From Uloborus plumipes (Eukaryota > Arthropoda > Arachnida > Araneae > Uloboridae), in NCBI GenBank assembly GCA_038373865.1, contig JAXGGA010000491.1, positions 124,001 to 188,000 of the forward strand: 64,000 bases of DNA, written 5' to 3'. The position numbers and the translations under genes are program-made. The notes beneath the pieces were generated by a model. The model made no database searches, had not been told where the DNA came from, and saw only the letters and a list, made by a program, of their open reading frames with translations. Of the stretch, positions 21,186-33,159 are shown in pieces. Position 1 is the stretch's first letter; each line of letters begins with the position of its first letter.

Positions 21186-22613
21186 CACTGGCGGAAAAAA
21201 AATCCCAACACCAAGAAAAAATTGTAGTAGAGTAATGAAATTTGGGTAATGCAATTGTCTAGTTAACATGTTTAATTGATTAAATGTACAAGATCACTGG
21301 CTAATTTAAGCTCAAGAAAATGCTGTGCAAATGTGAAATTATGTTAATTTAATAGAGGGTGTAACCTCCAGAATTTTGAAGGCAAGCCTGCAAGCGTGCA
21401 TGCATTATGTCATACAAGTGCCGAATGTCACTTTGTGGTATGGAGTTCCATGCTTGTTGCACTTGCTGTGTCAATATTAGGACCGTCATTGCTGACTGTG
21501 GATGATGCTCGAGGTGCCATCCCATGATATACCATACGTTATCAATTGGAGACAGACCTGGTGATTTTGCAGGTCATGGTAACATGTCAGCACTCTGTAG
21601 AGCACATTGCGTTACAGCAGCGATGTGAGGGCGAGCGTTATCCGTATGGAAAACGCCCCTTTGAATGCTACTCATGAAGGGCTGTACTACTGGTTAAATC
21701 AACAGACTGACGGCAAATTTTCAGTCAGTGAGTTTGGGATAACCACAAGAATGCCCCTGCTGTCGTAGGAAATTACTCCAGAGACTATAACTCCAGGTGT
21801 GAGTCCCGTGTGTCTAGGCCGTAGACCGCTTGGATGCAGGCGGTCCCCTGGCCGCCTTCTGACCAATATACAGCCATTACTGGCACTAATTCAGAATCTG
21901 TTTTCATCAAAAATTACAACAGATCTCCAATCCGACCTCCAGTGAGTTCTGTCGTGGCACCACTGCCGTCGGAAAAGGCAATGGTTTGCAGTCAATGGAA
22001 TACCGGCTACAGGCTGCCTGGCTCGGAGCTGTCCTTGAAGTAAACAGTTTCTTACCGTTCCTTGGGTCACGACGGTACCAACTTCAGCTCGAATGTCAGC
22101 CGCAGATGCAGTACGATGCGCCACAGCCGTACGCAAGATTCGGCGATCTTCCTTCTCAGTCGTGCCACGTGGCAGCTCGGAACTCGATCTTCTTGAGGTA
22201 GTACCATCCCTTACCCATAGCTTCCAATAATCATGCATGGTGGAAACATTCCCACCCAAGTCTTTCTGCAATATCGCGAAATGAAAATCCACCTTCTCGT
22301 AGCCAATTTGTACGACCTCGTTTAAACTCGGTGAACTGTTGATAATGGCTTCTTCGTCTTCTTAAAAGGTACTCCTGGCTAACATGAATGCAATTCGTCC
22401 AATTTCACGGAAAAATAATACACACGAGCTTCACAACATGCTTTTAAAACAAGCCTTATTTGCATGTTCTGAGTGACGCCAGCTGCGCCACACTTATGCG
22501 CGGAACACGAAATTTCAATCGATGTCATCTTTCAGTTGTATAAACACGCCTACCAAATTTCGTTTATCTAACATAAGCCTTTCTTGGTGTTGGGATTTTT
22601 TTTTCCGCCAGTG
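21186..22613 (-). mobile_element. Full-length Tc1-like transposon, 1428 bp
   Basis: Left end CACTGGCGGAAAAAAAATCC and right end GGATTTTTTTTTCCGCCAGTG form TIRs of about 32 bp that continue into CAACACCAAGAAA; they differ by one A in the homopolymer. TA flanks both sides (21184-21185, 22614-22615), as for all Tc1/mariner insertions. The length fits a complete element. The interior carries a broken transposase on the minus strand (21349-22370). The ends are well preserved compared with the gene, so the copy could still have been mobilised in trans. Confidence 0.9.
21349..22370 (-). pseudogene. Tc1-like transposase, broken
   Basis: Reading the minus strand across frames gives, in order: RRRRSHYQQF and FKRGRTNWLREGGFSFRDIA (N-terminal helix-turn-helix type), then from 22292 a 133-codon frame ending VVIFDENRF, the site of the first catalytic Asp. 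After further breaks come TDNARPHIAA (second Asp) and SPGLSPIDNVW, where the third acidic residue of the DDE/D triad is an Asp in the usual Glu position. The last frame ends at 21349. At least three frame changes or stops are needed, so the protein is not made. Confidence 0.8.
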
Positions 22614-22647
22614 TAAATCAAGAGCGAAATGTCTGGCCTTGAAATCT

Positions 22648-22896
22648 TTGTACCTCAGAATCAGAACGACGTAAGTCCAAAAATGGATATTCTCACTTTA
22701 TTACTGCATCGTATGTAGAATATTATTCTGCATCGACCTATGAGAAAGTTATTCTACAAAATAAATTCCCTCACAATTGTTTAGCAGCTTTACAAGCGCG
22801 TGAGTCCCATCCTTTACATGCACCCGACAATCGTTTTCGCCCTCTACTGAAAAGTTACGAAAATGGACTTACGTTAGTCTGGTTCTGAGGTACAGA
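22648..22896. mobile_element. MITE family CTGTACCTCAG, copy 2
   Basis: TGTACCTCAGAATCAGAACG at the left is answered by GTTAGTCTGGTTCTGAGG and TACAG at the right; GTAAGTCCAAAAATGG and AAAATGGACTTACG extend the arms. The element starts about 35 bp from the right end of the Tc1-like element. The core has GTATGTAGAATATTATTCTG, shared with the other two copies. Non-coding, about 249 bp. Confidence 0.8.
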
Positions 22897-23704
22897 TCTG
22901 ATGTTTCCCCCCAACTGCAATTTATGTCGAAACTTGCCTGTACAGCTAATGAGCCAGAAATATGTACCTAAATTTAGTTGAATATTTTACCTTTTTTTAC
23001 CCTTCGTTTGATCAATACCAAATCAAGCTTTTAGTCTTTCTTTTCAAAGCAGTCACGCATTCGCCTTGATTGACTGGCGTAATCAGTTGTTACCATGGTG
23101 CTGGGGTAGCATCTGTATTCTATCAGTTATCCTTTTTTTATTTCTTCCCAAAATATTCACAGAAAGAAAATGAATGGGAAATAGAGTAGCTTTAAAAACA
23201 GAGGCACGGGCTTTTATTCCTGAAACGCAACCGTCTTATGTAAATGCAGTAATATCCGAGTGGTTGGATATGTTGGGAGAAAGGCTGGGATGGCGGGTCA
23301 GCACGTTTTGTAATTCTTCGCATTGTATGGAAATCTTTCTAGGATTAAGAAAGTGGGGAATTCTTTTGGCGAGTTAGAATGGGTCGAATTTGATTCGCTG
23401 GAATAAGATGTTTTAGCGTCTGAAAGCTTGGCTTCTAAAAATGTTGTTCATTTGAACAGGAGACTATAATTATTAGTAATGAATCAGTAGTTTTTTTCAG
23501 ATGAAGAGAAAAAATGAAAAATTTTACCTCTCTTTCACATCTTTAGATCTTGTCTTTGATGAAGGAAAATATCAACTAACAGTTGTTCCTCGAAAATCTG
23601 AAACTTCTTTAACGAAAGCTCGTGAAATCAAAGTCGGTTTCCTTCAGATTAATTCATTTTGTTTATTAAATATTTGGAACACTTTTTTTTTTAAATTTCG
23701 AAGC
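22897..23704. other. Spacer, nothing recognised
   Basis: Two short open frames on the plus strand (23174-23377, 23501-23731) show no domain, and the second runs into the next element. Confidence 0.45.
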
Positions 23705-23712
23705 ATCGAAAG

Positions 23713-24571
23713 CAGGGTGTCAATGATTTAAATCAATTGATTTAAATCAGTGATTTAAATCGCGATTTAAATCAATTGATTTTTTAAAAAAAAATCATTG
23801 ATTTAAATCACTTTTTATTTTAATCCTTAAAAAATTCTCTTGGACAATCCCAATTTCATTATTTTTACCATTTTCTTTTGGAGCTTTGATTTCCATCTAA
23901 TAAATAGAAAAGTAATCCTACTCATCCCCCCTCCACAGATGCTGGAAGATTGCAGTCCAAATAATATGTATGCACAAATAGTGCTATTTGTTGTCTAATA
24001 TGTAAAATAAAGAAAATACATGCAGGTGCAGGGCAGGTGTTGTAAAGAGTGAATTGAGGGGGGAGGGACAAGATAGAATGTGTGTGATATACTTTCAGTG
24101 AAAAGAAAAAACAAAAACAACCAAACAGAAGATGCATTAGCGACTGGCGACCTTGCATCAACAACTGGGGGGTGGGGCAGTCTTTATTAGTGGCTGAAAT
24201 GGAACATATTCCAGCTTTACAAAACAAAAGCAAAATAAAGAGGGGTGGGGCTGACTGAAGTGAGGATTGGGTTGAGCTTCCTGCCCCATTTGATTTTTAT
24301 CCTAGCTAGTAGACAGGATTATTTTTAGATTGGCTCCTAACACTTTTTTCTGGGTTTCTTACTGGTGAAGCTTTACTTCAAAGGTGTTTTTGTATTTTTA
24401 AAAACTTAAAGGTAAGTTGTTCACAAATAAAAATTAATTAATAACTGAAATTTCTAATTTTTTTTAAAAAAATCAAAAAAATCCGATTTAAATCAAAAAA
24501 ATCTGATTTAAATCAAAAAAATCCGATTTTTTTGATTTTTTTGAAAAAATCATTGATTTTTTTACACCCTG
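23713..24571. mobile_element. hAT-type element with GATTTAAATC arrays at both ends
   Basis: The left end CAGGGTGT and right end ACACCCTG are complementary, and the identical 8-mer ATCGAAAG flanks both sides (23705-23712, 24572-24579). Subterminal sequence is made of GATTTAAATCA repeats on the left (23727-23815) and of AAAAAAATCCGATTTAAATC repeats on the right (24464-24560). These resemble the clustered subterminal sites that hAT transposases bind. No transposase is present in the 859 bp. Confidence 0.85.
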
Positions 24572-24579
24572 ATCGAAAG

Positions 24580-27500
24580 CAATCGAATCTAAAAGTTATT
24601 TTTTGCGAAGCATTTACGTTTAACTTTGGTAGAACAAAACATGAAGTTTATTGCATCATTAATAGCACAATGCAGATTAATGTTTACTAATTTCTTATCG
24701 AACTTGCATTGCATATTCTGACCTTTGTAACTATTATTCAACATATTTGTTGCTTATAATTATCGTAATTTTTATTAAAGACATATTTAGTAGCTGTTTC
24801 GTAAAAGTTCACTTTAAACCTAGAGTAAAATTTCCACGGTCTTCTGACAGTCATTTTTCAGAATCCTCTGTCATCTGGAATTTTCAATTTAACTAAAAGA
24901 TTCAGTTCCGATTACTTCGATTAGTCGAGGCTCTAATAGCAAAATTGAATCTTGTGGTGAAAATCGTTTAAAAGGTAAAATTGAGGGAAAGAGTGCCGCT
25001 TCTTAAGTTATTTTTGACGAAAAGTTAACTTTTCCGCACTATTACTATGATTTTCTCAAAATATTAACACCTAAATGACACCTATTAAGAAAAATATATT
25101 ATTATTCACTATTAAGTTTTTTTTTAATTACAGTAATGAAACACAGTTACTAAATTTGTGGAGTCTTCAGGCACAGTTTGCCGAATCAAGAAATTTTCGA
25201 GAGGTCACGGTGATCTCCAGTAACTTCCAATCGAGGTACTCCTGATCAGAACAATTCAGTCAAATTATAAGTTCTGCCTTTGAATGTCAAGCTTGGTCCC
25301 TGAATAAAACCCAACTTCACAGAATGATTTTTTTTCTTATTATTTTATTCCTCCAGCTTCAGGAGATAAGTTATGCAGTTCAATAAGTTCTGTTTTGTCC
25401 GTTTGTCCTGAAAGGAAAGAGTAGGTGTATCATTGATACAACGATCATTGCCAAGAAAAACATTTTTCAAAATTCATTATATTTATTTTTTTTTATTCAC
25501 TTTCGAAAAACATCTTACGAAATTTAATATTCTGTATTGTTTGATGGTTCAACAATTCCTACCCCTTCCCAAAAATTTTGGGTAGATTTTTAGAAGCATT
25601 CTATTTTAAATTCTTTGCACGGCATCCTGCCCTTTAAAAAATTTTCGGTACAGTGCTTCGAAACCTTGTGTCAAAAATCCTCTTCATCCAAGCAACTAGA
25701 AAACTGACAAATAAAATTCTCCCCGTTCTTATTAAGTCTCCACACTCGTATCTTTTTAATGCCGTTTTGATGAAAAACAAGATTTATTTCCTTAATATCC
25801 GAAGTTTGAAATGATCTCTTTGGGTTGCCTTATATCCTTATAAATAACTTAAATTACATTTTCTTTCCCCTCATTTCCATCCTAATGGATCCTTCCTATT
25901 GGGGCTCATTTCTCATTTATAAAGTAGACATAGGTCTCGTTTTTTCAATTCATCGAAACAAACGTAGTGAAACTGGGATCGTGATACGCTGGATATAATC
26001 GAATAACACATTGTCTCTTGAGCGATGTTATTTTTATTCGTACATGTATATTTTTTATTGTAGAAGTTCTTATGTTTCCTCCTCGATGCAGCTCTGTGTT
26101 CTCGCTGTCCAGTCACGATCGCTTAATGGTAGACAAGATTTCTTCCCCTAACAATGCCAGAAGATTTATGGCCTCATCCGTGCCAGTTGTAGTTCGAGCT
26201 ACTGTAATATTCTTCTTTTAATATAATATAATCGAAGTTTCGTGCATTTTCTGAGTTTATTACTTTTAAATCAGTTCATAAATTACTTTTAATTGCGTTA
26301 CTGATGGCTAAACTAATCTCGGTTATGCATTTTGTGATAATGGGAAGGGTAACCTAACAGTTGGAGTAAAAATGCTTCCGAAACAACTGCTTTAAATTTT
26401 CAACTGTGGTTGTGTTGGCCTACTTTTCCGCGAAAAAAAAAAAACTAACTTGAAAAAGAAAAAGTGAAGCATTGCTGAGATTTTTAACGCATCATTCTGT
26501 TACGTGAAATAGAGAAACAATTTTTGCGCAAATACAAACAAATAAAAGCAGAAATGTCGTATAATGGGCATTGATAAGTTTTAGCTTGATTTTGATAATG
26601 CTTTTTTATTCTTTTTGGGGTACTAAGGAAGGGCTGTTAGAGATGAGTTTAGTTGGGTAACTTTTGTAATCGATTTCTTTTTTGTAGAAGTATTTCAAAT
26701 CAAATATGCTTGTATCACTTTTTCATTGAACTCCCCAAAAGAAGTACGTAAACATTATTACGTTTAAGCTTCAACTTATCAAAGCCACATATTATAGAAT
26801 CAGGTAGACTAAACGTCACCGATGATGCAAGTTATAATTTTTTTGTTTTTTAATTGAAAATTTGTTTTAATTCCATTCCTCTAGAAATAGATGAAGTGTT
26901 TTTTTGCCATTATTTTTAATATTTGTGAATTAAATATTTCATTTGCTAAAATTATGATCACAATTATGCTTGGTTTGACAATTGTTCAAATGTAAAACGA
27001 TTTTAATTGTACTGAAAAATTAGAATTATCATAATTCTGTCTTGTTATTCATTGTTGTTCGCATGAAGAATTTACTAATAAAAGCATGAATTAAGTAATT
27101 TTTGAATCAAATCACTGGATGATTTTTAAGTAAACCATTTTTTCATCAAAAACTGTTTCTCAAATCTGCGCCAGTGTCGCCCCAAAAAGTAAAGAATGTT
27201 TCCTAATATTCTGATCCCCAAGAACGAAGCATATTTTCATTTGTGATAACCTTTAATTAGATTTGTTCCAAAATATCATTTTGTCATTAGATATTATTTA
27301 CATTTTAAGACATTATTTACCCCGTGTTGTTCTGGAAGATAATAAGAATGGTATGCATTCTGCTTTGCAAACACATGAAGGTAATTCGTTTTTCTGACAT
27401 TTATTTATTTATTAATTTGAATATGCAATGTGAATCCGTATTTTCTTTCGCGTTTCAAGCTATTACGCTTGCCCGGGAACGAAATATTTCGCCTCGGCCC

Positions 27501-28168
27501 CAGCTCATTTTAATAATTGTTTCTTTTTCTGCCAGTTTTTCAGATGGACTTTTCTATTCAATTTGCGAAATGCAGATTTGTTTTCTGTTGCCTCGTTGCC
27601 ATCGCCCTCCATGAAAAGAGCGTCTGATAGCAAAAGTTCGTTTCCGAAAGGTCGGAAAAGAGATGATGATATTGGGAATGAAAATGTGCAATTGATGCAT
27701 GTGGAAAAAGTATTAAAGACTTTTGAAAATGATTTTTCCCTCGCTGTGATGTCGAAAATTCAATAGCTTTGACGATTTTCAGCTTTATGAAGTGGCAATT
27801 TTGAGTTTAGCAATTGCAACGTATTTCAATCATTAAATTTTTCTCTCTACGCCTGACAAAAGTCATCATTTTCTCCTCATTTTTATTTCCTCTTATTTTC
27901 TCCTTAATTTCGGCGATACGCTGAACAATGATGTAACTTTACAATTTTGCATAAATTGTTCTTTTTTTCTCTCATATAAAATTTACAAATACCTTTGTGC
28001 TATAGATGTAGAGCTGCTTATTTGTACCTTCTTAACGTTGTAATTTTCTCTACATCTCTCATATGTCTGCAATGTTATATTCAACATAACTTGAAATTTC
28101 TTAGCCCTGTTATCAACCACTAAAAGTTATTCATAATTCCTCATAACTCCTTTCCATTTTCTTCTCTC
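24580..28168. other. Long spacer without recognised elements
   Basis: About 3.6 kb of AT-rich sequence with no paired termini, tandem array or convincing reading frame. One weak exon-like segment (27544-27766) is described separately. Confidence 0.45.
27544..27766 (+). other. Possible terminal exon, weak
   Basis: A pyrimidine-rich run ending TGCCAGTTTTTCAG stands just before 27544, as in a 3' splice site. The frame starting at 27545 stays open to a TAG at 27764. It contains MKRASDSKSSFPKGRKR (from 27611) and HVEKVLKTFENDF, a basic then acidic composition that looks more protein-like than most frames here. I recognise no family. Open frames of this length arise by chance at this base composition, so the call is tentative. 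Confidence 0.15.
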
Positions 28169-28336
28169 CAGTAGCGGATTTACAGGTTCGAGGGCCCCTC
28201 TCAATGCATTTTTAGAATCGCCTTTTTGGTATCATAGAACTATTAAAAGCATTTATCACGAGCATTTTGAGCCTCTTACTGGGCTCCTAAAGTCATGGGG
28301 GCCCTCAAAATTGCCGGTACAGTAAATTCGCCACTG
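28169..28336. mobile_element. MITE, CAGTAGCGGATTTAC ends, copy A
   Basis: CAGTAGCGGATTTAC on the left is answered by GTAAATTCGCCACTG on the right (2 mismatches). GGGCCCCTCTC and GGGGGCCCTC blocks lie inside in opposite orientation. The flanking 8-mers agree only partly (4 of 8). A decayed relative is at 34599-34752. Confidence 0.6.
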
Positions 28337-28470
28337 CTACCACCTGACCATCCGTTTTCTTAAGTCATCATTTTCTTTTCACTTTTTTTCTCTCTCTCAA
28401 TTTCTCCTCGATTTCGGTGGTCCGCTTTCATTAATTTTAACTCAATATGTTTTTAGAAATGGTGTTAAAT

Positions 28471-28716
28471 CTGTACCTCAGAACCAGAACGACGCAAGTC
28501 CAAAAATGGCGATTTTCACTTTATTGCTTCATTGTATGTAGAATCTTATTCCGCATCCGCCCATGAGAATGCTATTCTATAAAACAAATTTCTTTACAAT
28601 TATTTAGTAGCCATAAATACCACGAGTCCCATCTTTTGCATGTATTCGGCAATCGTTTTGCCCTTTGCTGAAAAGTTACGAAAATGGACTTACGTTAGTC
28701 TGGTTTTGAGGTACAG
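28471..28716. mobile_element. MITE family CTGTACCTCAG, copy 3
   Basis: Ends CTGTACCTCAGAACCAGAAC and GTTAGTCTGGTTTTGAGG plus TACAG. Size (246 bp) and internal order match copy 2 almost base for base, in the same orientation. AAAT lies directly outside both ends, but copies 1 and 2 do not support a 4-bp duplication, so the target rule is open. Confidence 0.8.
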
Positions 28717-29029
28717 AAATATATCTCAAATTATTACAAAGCTATGTTTATTATAATTTATTTTTAGCCTTATCATCAGTCATAGCAAAAACTAACTATT
28801 TTAATTCCCCCCTCCCTTTATTCTCCTTCACCCCTAACAATGTCTCCTCATCATTTTCTTTCCACTTTTTTTCTCTCATTTCTTTCCCCTCCATTTCGGG
28901 GTGTACCTTTTTCTTTGATTTAGTTTTACATGCCCATATTGTTTTAAAATATCTTCAGTTTCTGTCTTCCACTTCATTAAACTTGAAATTCTAGAGCCTT
29001 ATTATCAGTCACAAGATGTTGTTTCTAGA

Positions 29030-29208
29030 CAGGTCCGTCACTTAGGGGGATCAAGGGGGGGGGGTCAATCCCCCCCCCCGGCTTTGAGAAATCAATGTAT
29101 TTACGTATAAGTGGGCTTGGTTCTTTGAAATTTCCGATGAAATTGCATGGTGTTTGGACCCTTTGCCCCCCCCCCCCCTCGCCAGAAAAACCTGAAATGA
29201 CGTCTCTG
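29030..29208. mobile_element. hAT-type MITE, 179 bp
   Basis: The left end CAGGTCCGTCACTTAGG and the right end CCTGAAATGACGTCTCTG are complementary with mismatches. The exact 8-mer TTTCTAGA flanks both sides (29022-29029, 29209-29216). The interior is dominated by a G run (29051-29061), a C run and a second C run (29166-29178), which pair with one another. Confidence 0.8.
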
Positions 29209-29216
29209 TTTCTAGA

Positions 29217-30419
29217 CATTTTGGTAAAATCAGCTTGAAACTTGGATGTGATCTTTAACCAGGTTTTAATCGCAGCTCCAATTTTTTAAGTAATAATGTT
29301 ATATTGTGTAAACATCCCTTTTTCCTTGTCAATTCCCTATCAGTGTATTTCTTTGGTAATACCTTGGAATTGCCACATAACGCTCGAACCCAGGCTCAGT
29401 GAGCAGCGGTGGGACAACGGAGCGGCGTATGGAACAGCGGTGCAGTGTCTATAAGCATTGGAACACAACATAGTTTAGATACTTAAGCTGTTATGGATTC
29501 TACACTTTAGAGGTATTGTTTGAGCCTCCTACTCATGATTGGTGCAAATATTATTGTTAAACTTGCTGTAAATTTATGGTCTTGTTTGTTTTTATTACAT
29601 GGCATTGACAAAACTTCAGATTTGTTTTGCATCTCTTAAAATATAGGAATGTATATTGCATGTTACAGACTCTATGTAGAAAAGGCGTGAACATCTTTGC
29701 GGAAACTAACTTTGCATTTTTTTTTTTTGAAAATGACATCTATTTCTACCTTATGTTTTTTTTTTTTTTTTGTCTCAGTTTATAATTCATTTATGTATCA
29801 AAATAACTAAAAAGATTTATTTGCTTAATAGTAGCCTGTTTATGAACATGCTACGGGCATGTTGTAGTACTCAGCCCCCGATTTGTGACTAGGGCCAAGG
29901 GTGGTTAGGAGCACCGGAGAATAAAAAGTGCCCCCTCTGCCCCTCCCCTCCATAAAATTTTTCATAACTTTTAAAAGTTTTCTCAAGGTTCTTTTAAAAT
30001 GCTTTTTAGCCTTCCTAGATCTTAGTTACCGATACACATAAAAAATAATTAGCAGACGAATAGCGATATTATGTACAACTGAATTTTAAACCAGTGAATT
30101 AAATCACTTAAGTGTATTATTTCTCTTTTGCACTGACCTGTGACCCCAATGCTACTCCTGTAGGAAATAAAAATGATTTTATTCAAATATAATTTCTGTT
30201 TTTTTAAACAATTGTTTAAAGAATTTGGTTTGTGCTATTTAGGAATAAATTAAAAAGTACTTCATGGGATAATTAAATTAATGTGGTCCCTTTGCCCCCT
30301 TTAAGTTCCGCTACTGATAAAGGTTTAAAAAATGTATAGGCACTTAAACGGCTCTATTTTCTCAACATTAAAATCTAGGTGCCTGGAAGTTAGCTCTTGT
30401 GGAAACTGACGTTCCCGAA
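29217..30419. other. Spacer with repeat fragments
   Basis: CAGCCCCCGATTTGTGAC (29872) and TTAAGTTCCGCTACTG (30302-30317) look like element ends; the latter is the complement of the CAGTAGCGGA terminus seen at 28169. They do not pair with one another. The poly-T runs near 29719 and 29757 are unremarkable. Confidence 0.35.
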
Positions 30420-30439
30420 AATTAATAGTTAATTGTTAC

Positions 30440-30770
30440 AATTTTCTTGGCGAGCCAAAAATTCACAACCGGCGAGCGGCGTCCGGCCGGCTCCGAAACT
30501 CTGCCTATCGATTCGCTTCGGCAGGTGAGCGACCTTGAGCGCCGGATCAGGGTCAAAGTAAGGATGAGGATTGTTTTCAGAAGGGGGCTCTGTCTCTCCC
30601 AGCGAGACCTTCGAGCTCTCAAGAGGTTATTTGGGTCACTTTTAATTACTGCCCAGAAAAATGATAGGTGCCCCACATTTCTTCTTTTCATTTCTCACCC
30701 GGCTTCTGCATTGTGCACAGGCGCGGGTGTCTTAGAACAACAAAGCGGCCGAAGATTGAAGAAGCCTTGA
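30440..30770. promoter_or_regulatory. GC- and CpG-rich island, possible promoter or 5' exon
   Basis: This is the most GC-rich non-repeat stretch in the window, with CGGCGAGCGGCGTCCGGCCG and many other CpGs in an otherwise AT-rich setting. On the plus strand TTCGGCAG|GTGAGCG at about 30516-30529 is a near-ideal splice donor. That would fit a non-coding first exon ending there. Open frames exist on both strands (30447-30770 plus, 30422-30691 minus) without recognisable domain; they are expected where stop codons are rare. It could also be an unrecognised repeat. Confidence 0.25.
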
Positions 30771-33157
30771 AAAGTGAGATAAAATCACCCATTCATGCTT
30801 TTAGGCCGAAATTACTCTTTTATTTACGGATGAGCTTGTTTATTCGTTGGTCACTTTTTTTTTTATCGCAGGTGGAACTCATTTTTCACCGTTAACACTT
30901 TGTCGTCCAATGAAACACACACACATACACAAAACCCACATTACATTAAAATATCTGTCTAAAAATTAGTTGCGAAACCAGACGGACAGAGATTTGAGAA
31001 AAAGACGTGAACTTGTTACGTTTTTAATAAATTGTTGCTTTACACCGTAGCTTTTGCTTTTCCTTTTTCAAGAAGGAGCCATATCATGTTTGCGGACCCC
31101 CTCGCTGATCTGGTAAAATGTTTTTGCTACCACTGTGGAGATATACTCAGGTTCTATTGAGTTTGTTTTCCTGTGCAGCTTTTTTACGGCGATTTCAGAA
31201 TAATGAGTCCAAAAAAGGGCGAAACTGCAAATTCTGATCTGTTCAGAATTTTCTAAGAAATCCCCAATTTAAAGCACTAGCAGTTCGGGAGGGGGGATAC
31301 TAAAACTAGGCTTTTTGCGAAGCCTCAAATGCTAAAAAAGACCCTTAATCAAATTTACGGTCATCAGCAGAATTATCAGAGAAGTATTCGAGTCATACTA
31401 GAACTACTGTGTCCCCTCAAGGGGACGAAGGTTTGCAAAATGTCAATTGAGAGAAAATATGTAATTAAAGCTCCAAATAGAAACAATGCATCAAATAACT
31501 TTCATGTCCCCACCCCCAATTAATAAGAACTTTAAATATTGCATTCACAGTGGAAATTAAAACATTCAGTAATATTTTATTTCACGCTTCATTTCGAAAA
31601 TCACCTCAATCTAATTCTTAAGCTTAAAAGTATTAAATGTTGAACACCGATATATGGGACATTTCTCATGTAAGTACACCTGTTCACCATGGGTACTTAC
31701 TGGCACATATCTGAACGTAGAACATGCAGAAAGTTGCCCAGCACATGCTCCATCCAATTCAGGGTGAGAGATTTCTTCAGTCACTCTGATTGGTATTTCC
31801 TTCTCTTGCATTCGAAAGATCTATTTCGTCCTTTTTATTATAATAATGAATGCGGTTTTATTGGTAATAATTTCCATGAAATAAAGCTGATAAAGAGGAA
31901 AATGTGTGACGAACTATTGAAATGTATTGATCCTATAACAACGCATATCAGGAAACGATTTCAAATAAGTTATACAAAAATATCTGAGTTAAATTTTATG
32001 CATACTAATTTTAGCAACATAAATTAATAATAAATGTAACTAAAATTATATGGTACATTTACGTAAAAAGATGTTTCCTTATTTATAGGCTGGCCGTTTT
32101 TAATAAAAGGCATCGATCTGGCTTTTATTAAAAAAGAGGAAAAAGAGCGATCCGGCTTTGTGAAAGAAACAGAGCCGGGTTCATATTACGGAATATATTT
32201 TCTTCTACAATTTAGTTTTCTACAAAGGGTAGAAAATAGTTTCACGTTTCGATTGAAAGTATTTACCACCAAAGAGGGTAATATAAAAATTTTAGACACC
32301 AAATCTTTCTTCGAACAAAAATTTTGAAAGTCTCTACTCCCGCACGAAAATGTATTTACTTCCTCTTTTGTTATCTGCAGTTCTGTAGTACAATTTTCGA
32401 AACGAGTGGCGTGTCTTCGCTCAAAATGAAATATCGATGTTATTACTTTCCAAATTATCTCGCTACTACGAGTAAAACAATGCTTTTAAATTTTTGATCA
32501 GAAAATAATTTCGAGGTTCTTAGTGCAGCATGGTGAGCGTAGATATCGGGATATCTTTTAAAAGGCAGAGAAGGGGAGACGGGCGCTAAATTGGTATTTA
32601 TAGGTGAGAATGAGAATAGAATTTCGATAAATCGATACTGTATCACGTCTGTACTGTTTTATCGTTCCGTAACTTATTTCAAACTGGTGCTTACATAAAT
32701 GCTTGATATTTGTTTAAAGAAAAGAAACGTTTTACGTAAGTACCGAAATTAATTCATTTGCTGTTTAGGTATAAGTTGAGATTGGATAGGAGATCAATGG
32801 GAAAAACTAGAAAATTTGCATTTTTTTTTTTTTTTTTCATTTTGTATTCCGAAAAGGTTTATATTTGCGCGTGAAAAACTTAAAAGTTGAAAATTCCTTT
32901 TACAACATTATGTATTCAAAAATTTATGATACTTACGTTTCATTGTTCTTTTTCATTTATTTTTATTTTTTGCACAGTATCCCACATGAAAATATATTTC
33001 ACTTTGATAATGCAAGCTGTAAGATTTAATTTCCTGTATACTAAACAATTATTTGCTTTTTTTGTTATTAACTTTGTAATTGTCTACACAACACAGAATT
33101 AGTATATCAGTAATATCAAGCAGTAGAAATGTTTAAGTAAAATTATTTCTTTTATAA
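30771..33157. other. Spacer, nothing recognised
   Basis: AT-rich. A partial inverted repeat, TTTTTAATAAAAGGCATCGATC against GGCTTTTATTAAAAAAG read in halves, occurs at 32097-32145. A possible acceptor TTTTTTTTATCGCAG lies at 30857-30871, downstream of the GC island. No coding call. Confidence 0.4.
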
Positions 33158-33159
33158 TA

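Noticed and set aside
29872..30317. Element bounded by CAGCCCCCG and CCGCTACTG
   Set aside because: The two ends are not complementary and no target duplication was found; probably two unrelated fragments.
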